Assembly: GCA_033283385.1 (NCBI GenBank)
Contig: JAWMQQ010000001.1
Coordinates: 434,001 to 498,000, forward strand
DNA from: Mangrovimicrobium sp033283385
GTDB taxonomy: Bacteria > Pseudomonadota > Gammaproteobacteria > Pseudomonadales > Halieaceae
Length of the DNA: 64,000 bases
Direction of reading: 5' to 3'
The notes under the pieces were generated by a model. That model had not been told where the DNA came from and did not search any database. It was given only the letters and a program-made list of their open reading frames with translations. Within the stretch, counting starts at the first letter, position 1. Every line of letters begins with the position of its first letter. The position numbers were made by a program, and so were the translations under genes. Shown here in pieces: positions 61,240-64,000 of the stretch.

Positions 61240-62161
61240 GAGCCTGCTACGCAGGCGATCGCCCCCGCTCGTCGGGATACGCTCCGCGCGCAATCGCCTC
61301 GTATTTGTAGGAGCCTGCTACGCAGGCGATCGCCTGCGTAGCAGGCTCCTACAGGGTATCTGGCTGTTCTTCCTGTGCCTGGCCACCGGCGCCACGGCAG
61401 ACCCCCGCGAGTTGCGCATTACAGACAGCGAAGGCCAGGAACTGCGGCTGCCGGTGGCGCAACTCGAGGCGGACTTTGGCATGCGCACCGCAACCGTGTT
61501 CGACCCGCAGTACGGCGCGGTGCGCAGCTACCGCGGTATTGCGCTGCGACCCCTGCTGGACAGCCTCGGTCTCGGCGCGGACGACCTGGTGCTCGAGTGC
61601 ATCGACGGCTACCGCATTGCGCTCACCGCGCAGTCGCTGGCCGACCCGCAGCTGGAGCCGCTGCTGGCACTGGCGGATACCGCACCGACAGCCGGCCGCC
61701 ACTGGCTGCTGCTCGAGCACGGGCGCGAGCTGGTGGATTTCGATCCCTTCTACCTGGTCTGGTCGGTCCGCGACATGGCACCGGAGCAGGCAGCAGAGGA
61801 CCCGCGGGTGGCGCGCCTGCCCTGGCCCTACCAGCTCACCCGTATCGTGCCGGAGGCGGACTACCTGCCGCCGGCGCCCGCCGGCGACGTCCCGGAGTCC
61901 GTCGTGCTGGGCTACGGCACCTATGTCGATCACTGCCTCAAGTGCCACAGCCTGGAAGGGCGCGGCGGCGTGCTGGGCCCGCCGCTGGATCGTCCCGGTG
62001 GCATGGTGGGGGCGCTGGACAATGCGCGCCTGCGCGCGCTGATCTATCGCGTCACCGACGTGTTCCCCAAAACCAAGATGCCGGTTTACGAATCCACGCT
62101 CAGCGCCCGGCAGCTCGACGCACTGGTCGCCTACCTGCGCTGGCAGATAACCGCACTGTAG
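61229..62161 (+). CDS. periplasmic oxidoreductase-like protein with C-terminal cytochrome c
   Basis: A 310-residue exported protein. After an odd, repeat-encoded N-terminus comes a hydrophobic signal (GIWLFFLCLATGATA). A molybdopterin-oxidoreductase-like fold (about 62-200, RGIALRPLLDSLGL) follows, probably without cofactor. A monohaem cytochrome c domain (about 215-308) has CLKCH and axial Met in KTKMPVYES. The only in-frame ATG is at 61229, overlapping the creatininase end. A CTG within the repeat is the alternative. Its TAG stop is again in a repeat. Confidence 0.75.
   Translation: MTGRSLLRRRSPPLVGIRSARNRLVFVGACYAGDRLRSRLLQGIWLFFLCLATGATADPRELRITDSEGQELRLPVAQLEADFGMRTATVFDPQYGAVRSYRGIALRPLLDSLGLGADDLVLECIDGYRIALTAQSLADPQLEPLLALADTAPTAGRHWLLLEHGRELVDFDPFYLVWSVRDMAPEQAAEDPRVARLPWPYQLTRIVPEADYLPPAPAGDVPESVVLGYGTYVDHCLKCHSLEGRGGVLGPPLDRPGGMVGALDNARLRALIYRVTDVFPKTKMPVYESTLSARQLDALVAYLRWQITAL
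61236..61352. repeat. REP/REPIN-like repeats, cluster 4, with a perfect 46-bp palindrome
   Basis: Two units. The second (61307-61352) is a perfect 46-bp palindrome centred on GGCGATCGCC with GTAGGAGCCTGCTACGC arms. The cluster spans the creatininase stop codon and the N-terminal coding part of the cytochrome gene. Confidence 0.9.
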
Positions 62162-62294
62162 GAGCCTGCTACGCAGGCGATCGCCCGCGTAGCGGGCTCC
62201 TACAACAGCATCGCCTGCGTAGCAGGCTCCTACAGAGGCGATCGCCAGTGTAACGGGCTCCTACTGCGCGATCGCCTGCGTAGCAGGCTCCTAC
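62158..62294. repeat. REP/REPIN-like repeats, cluster 5
   Basis: Several paired units of the GTAGGAGC family fill the gap between the convergent cytochrome and amidase genes. The left GTAG gives the cytochrome TAG stop and the right, inverted GTAG gives the amidase TAG stop on the other strand. Confidence 0.9.
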
Positions 62295-63679
62295 GATGGC
62301 TTGATGGTGAGGCCGGCGTCCTGCAGGTACTTCGCCGCGCGCAGGCACAGGTCCTCGCGCCAGGGCGGCGCGACCAGTTGCACGCCGATGGGCAGACCGC
62401 TGGCGGGTGAGAGCAGCGGTACCGACACCACCGGCAGGCCGATGGCCGAGAACGGCTGGGTGAACAGCCCCAGGTTGGGGCGCAGCGCTTCCTCCACTCC
62501 GCGCACCACCAGCGTGCGCGTACCGACCAGCGGCGCGGTGCAGGGCGTGCAGGGCGCGACCACCAGGTCCACCTCGCGGAAGGTCTCCAGCATCTGCTCC
62601 AGCCACCAGCGCCGCACCGCCTGCGCGCGCAGGTACCAGCCCGCGGGCCACAGGGCGCCGGCGAGAAAGCGCTCGCGGGTGTCCGCGTCGAAGTCCTCCA
62701 GCCGGGTGCGCAGGTGCTCGCGGTGCAGCTCCGCGCCCTCGGCGTTGGTGATCAGGTAGGCGGCGGAGCGGCCGGCATCGGCACCGGCCAGCGGTAGCTC
62801 GCGCTGTACGTCCAGCGCCGCGCAGACCTGTTTGACCGCCCAGTCCGCCTCCGGCATGTCCGCGCAGCCGAAGTAGCCGTCGGCGACGCCGATGCGCAGG
62901 CCGGCGATGCCGTGGTCCAGTGAAGGCAGCGCGGCCTGTATTGGCCGCTGTGCGCAGGCCGGGTCGCCGGCGTCGAAGCCCTGCAGGCAGTCGTAGGCCA
63001 GGGCGAGGTCGCCGGCACTGCGCGCCAGCGGGCCAAGGTGGTCCAGGCTGTCGCAGAAGGGGTAGCTGCCGGTGCGCGGCAGGCGCCCGTAGGTGGGCTT
63101 GAGGCCGAACAGCCCGCACAGGGAAGAGGGCACGCGGATCGAGCCGTTGGTGTCCGAGCCCAGCGAGATCGGCGCCAGCCCGGCGGCGGTCGCACTGCCG
63201 GAGCCGGAGGAGGAGCCTCCGCTCATGCGCCGGCTGTCCCAGGGGTTGCGGCAGGCGCCGTAGTGCTCGTTTTCTCCCGTGAAATCGTAGGCGAACTCGC
63301 CCATCGCCAGCGCGCCCAGCAGGATCGCGCCGGCGTCTTCGAGCCGGCGGACGAGGACGGCGTCCTGCACGGCGGGCGCATTGTCGCGGCAGATTTTACT
63401 GCCGGCGAGGGTGGTCACGCCGGCGATATCGAACAGGTTTTTCACCGCGAAGGGTACGCCGGCCAGCGGCCCCACCGCGTCGCCGGCGGCGACCCGTGCA
63501 TCGATGGCCGCGGCGCGCTGCAGTGCGCGGTCGGCGGTTACCTCGGTGTAGCAGTTCAGCTCGCCGTTGCGATCGTCGATGCGCTGCAGCGTCGCCTGTA
63601 CGACATCCAGGGCGGATAGTTCGCGGCTGGCGACGGCGGCGCCGATGTCCGCCGCCAGCATGTTGCCTGGGTCACTCAT
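62291..63679 (-). CDS. amidase-signature amidohydrolase (AtzE-like)
   Basis: A 462-residue amidase-signature enzyme. The Ser-cisSer-Lys triad is visible: Lys in VPFAVKNLFDIAG (about 79), Ser in MSGGSSSGSG (about 155) and Ser in GSDTNGSIRVPSS (about 178). It resembles AtzE/HpxY-type hydrolases that act on ureido or biuret-type amides together with a small partner. The partner gene is directly upstream and overlaps by 8 bp. The stop codon is supplied by a REP repeat. Confidence 0.9.
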   Translation of the reverse strand: MSDPGNMLAADIGAAVASRELSALDVVQATLQRIDDRNGELNCYTEVTADRALQRAAAIDARVAAGDAVGPLAGVPFAVKNLFDIAGVTTLAGSKICRDNAPAVQDAVLVRRLEDAGAILLGALAMGEFAYDFTGENEHYGACRNPWDSRRMSGGSSSGSGSATAAGLAPISLGSDTNGSIRVPSSLCGLFGLKPTYGRLPRTGSYPFCDSLDHLGPLARSAGDLALAYDCLQGFDAGDPACAQRPIQAALPSLDHGIAGLRIGVADGYFGCADMPEADWAVKQVCAALDVQRELPLAGADAGRSAAYLITNAEGAELHREHLRTRLEDFDADTRERFLAGALWPAGWYLRAQAVRRWWLEQMLETFREVDLVVAPCTPCTAPLVGTRTLVVRGVEEALRPNLGLFTQPFSAIGLPVVSVPLLSPASGLPIGVQLVAPPWREDLCLRAAKYLQDAGLTIKPS

Positions 63680-63884
63680 GGGTGTTTACGTCCGGCAGCG
63701 TCCAGGGCTGGAATACCGGCGCGAGGGCCAGCTCCTCGGGGTGCAGTGGCGCGGCCTGCACCTTCGCCGCCATCTTCTGCGCTACGCACAGGTGGTTGAG
63801 CACGCCGTCGCGGTACTCCTCCGGCACCTCGATGCCGGCGGCGGCCGCGAAACCCGCGAGCATTTCCGCGGTGATTTCCTGCAT
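63672..63884 (-). CDS. small AtzG/HpxX-like amidase partner subunit
   Basis: A 70-residue helical protein (DUF4089 type) with ITAEMLAGFAAAAGIEVPEEYRDGVLNHL and the conserved hydrophobic C-terminal LAPVFQPW. AtzG-type subunits bind and stabilise AtzE amidases. It overlaps the amidase start by 8 bp and follows another gene on the same strand by 13 bp. Confidence 0.85.
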   Translation of the reverse strand: MQEITAEMLAGFAAAAGIEVPEEYRDGVLNHLCVAQKMAAKVQAAPLHPEELALAPVFQPWTLPDVNTHE

Positions 63885-63897
63885 CTTCCTTACTCCC

Positions 63898-64000
63898 TCA
63901 GGTCTCGCCCGCCGTGGGGCCGGGCCCCTCGTAACCCGCGGGCGCTGGAATTTCAGTGGTTTTGCGCAGGCCGTGCCAGCCGGCGCCGATGGCGAGCAGG
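63898..64000 (-). CDS. 3' end of a gene truncated by the window edge
   Basis: The minus strand encodes a C-terminal peptide (LLAIGAGWHGLRKTTEIPAPAGYEG ... AGET) ending in TGA at 63898-63900. The hydrophobic start suggests a membrane protein, plausibly a permease of the same ureide operon, but too little is present to identify it. Confidence 0.5.
   Translation of the reverse strand, partial: LLAIGAGWHGLRKTTEIPAPAGYEGPGPTAGET

Noticed and set aside
61277..61280. ATA as an alternative start for the cytochrome gene
   Set aside because: ATA starts are very rare and no ribosome-binding site precedes it. ATG 61229 or CTG are more economical.
62158..62294. Regularly spaced repeats that could suggest a CRISPR array
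   Set aside because: Units are palindromic, variable in spacing and orientation, and lack unique spacers or cas genes. They match the REP/REPIN family found elsewhere in the window.

Overview
The window is high-GC DNA from a marine-type aerobic gammaproteobacterium. I infer the Cellvibrionales/Halieaceae neighbourhood from the gene set (three TonB receptors, a complete cbb3 oxidase locus with Fnr and HemN, a DUF1631 c-di-GMP protein, BolA, TrhO, OmpW). No rRNA or tRNA is visible, so the taxonomy is an inference. Left arm (63-15240): an accessory catabolic region for an unidentified hydrophobic, probably cyclic substrate. It holds a TonB receptor, alpha/beta hydrolase, Nudix hydrolase, two full-length SDRs and one internally deleted SDR, a P450, a Rieske oxygenase alpha subunit, a CMD/AhpD-like protein, an amidohydrolase-2 protein, a TetR regulator, a SnoaL-like protein, a luciferase-like (F420 or FMN) oxidoreductase and a ketosteroid-dehydrogenase-like flavoprotein. 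Four copies of one 25-26 bp element overlap predicted promoters here and suggest one regulon. Centre-left (15290-26126): ordinary chromosome with an RDD protein, an OmpR-type two-component system, bolA-trhO, a secreted trypsin-like protease, a TSUP permease, a lipoprotein, ompW and a second TonB receptor. Centre (26429-37835): the operon Yip1-ccoNOQP-ccoGHIS plus a TauE/SafE-like gene, then fnr and hemN. Three predicted Fnr promoters (ompW, cco, hemN) share the same geometry: a 14-bp Fnr box, 22 bp, then a TAnnnT -10 box. A DUF1631/GGDEF/EAL protein follows. Divergent from it is a compact coenzyme F420 operon (42110-47640): F420:NADP oxidoreductase, cofE, cofD and a single 1036-residue polypeptide that fuses CofC, CofG and CofH. 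It encodes every dedicated F420 step in four overlapping or closely spaced genes. Right arm (47637-64000): an outer-membrane protein, a Mn exporter under a yybP-ykoY riboswitch, ung, a small monooxygenase-like gene, rsgA, and then a purine/ureide nitrogen-scavenging region. That region has a TonB receptor, an NMT1-type ABC importer, an oxoguanine/guanine-type deaminase, an AzgA-type permease, RidA, a creatininase, a periplasmic cytochrome and an AtzG-AtzE-type amidase pair. The receptor has a near-perfect sigma-54 promoter with an NtrC-like enhancer 150-180 bp upstream, which fits nitrogen control. A REP/REPIN-like palindromic repeat (GTAGGAGCCTGCTACGCAGG core) occurs in five clusters. Its GTAG supplies the TAG stop codon of four genes, and one copy has invaded the 5' end of the cytochrome gene.
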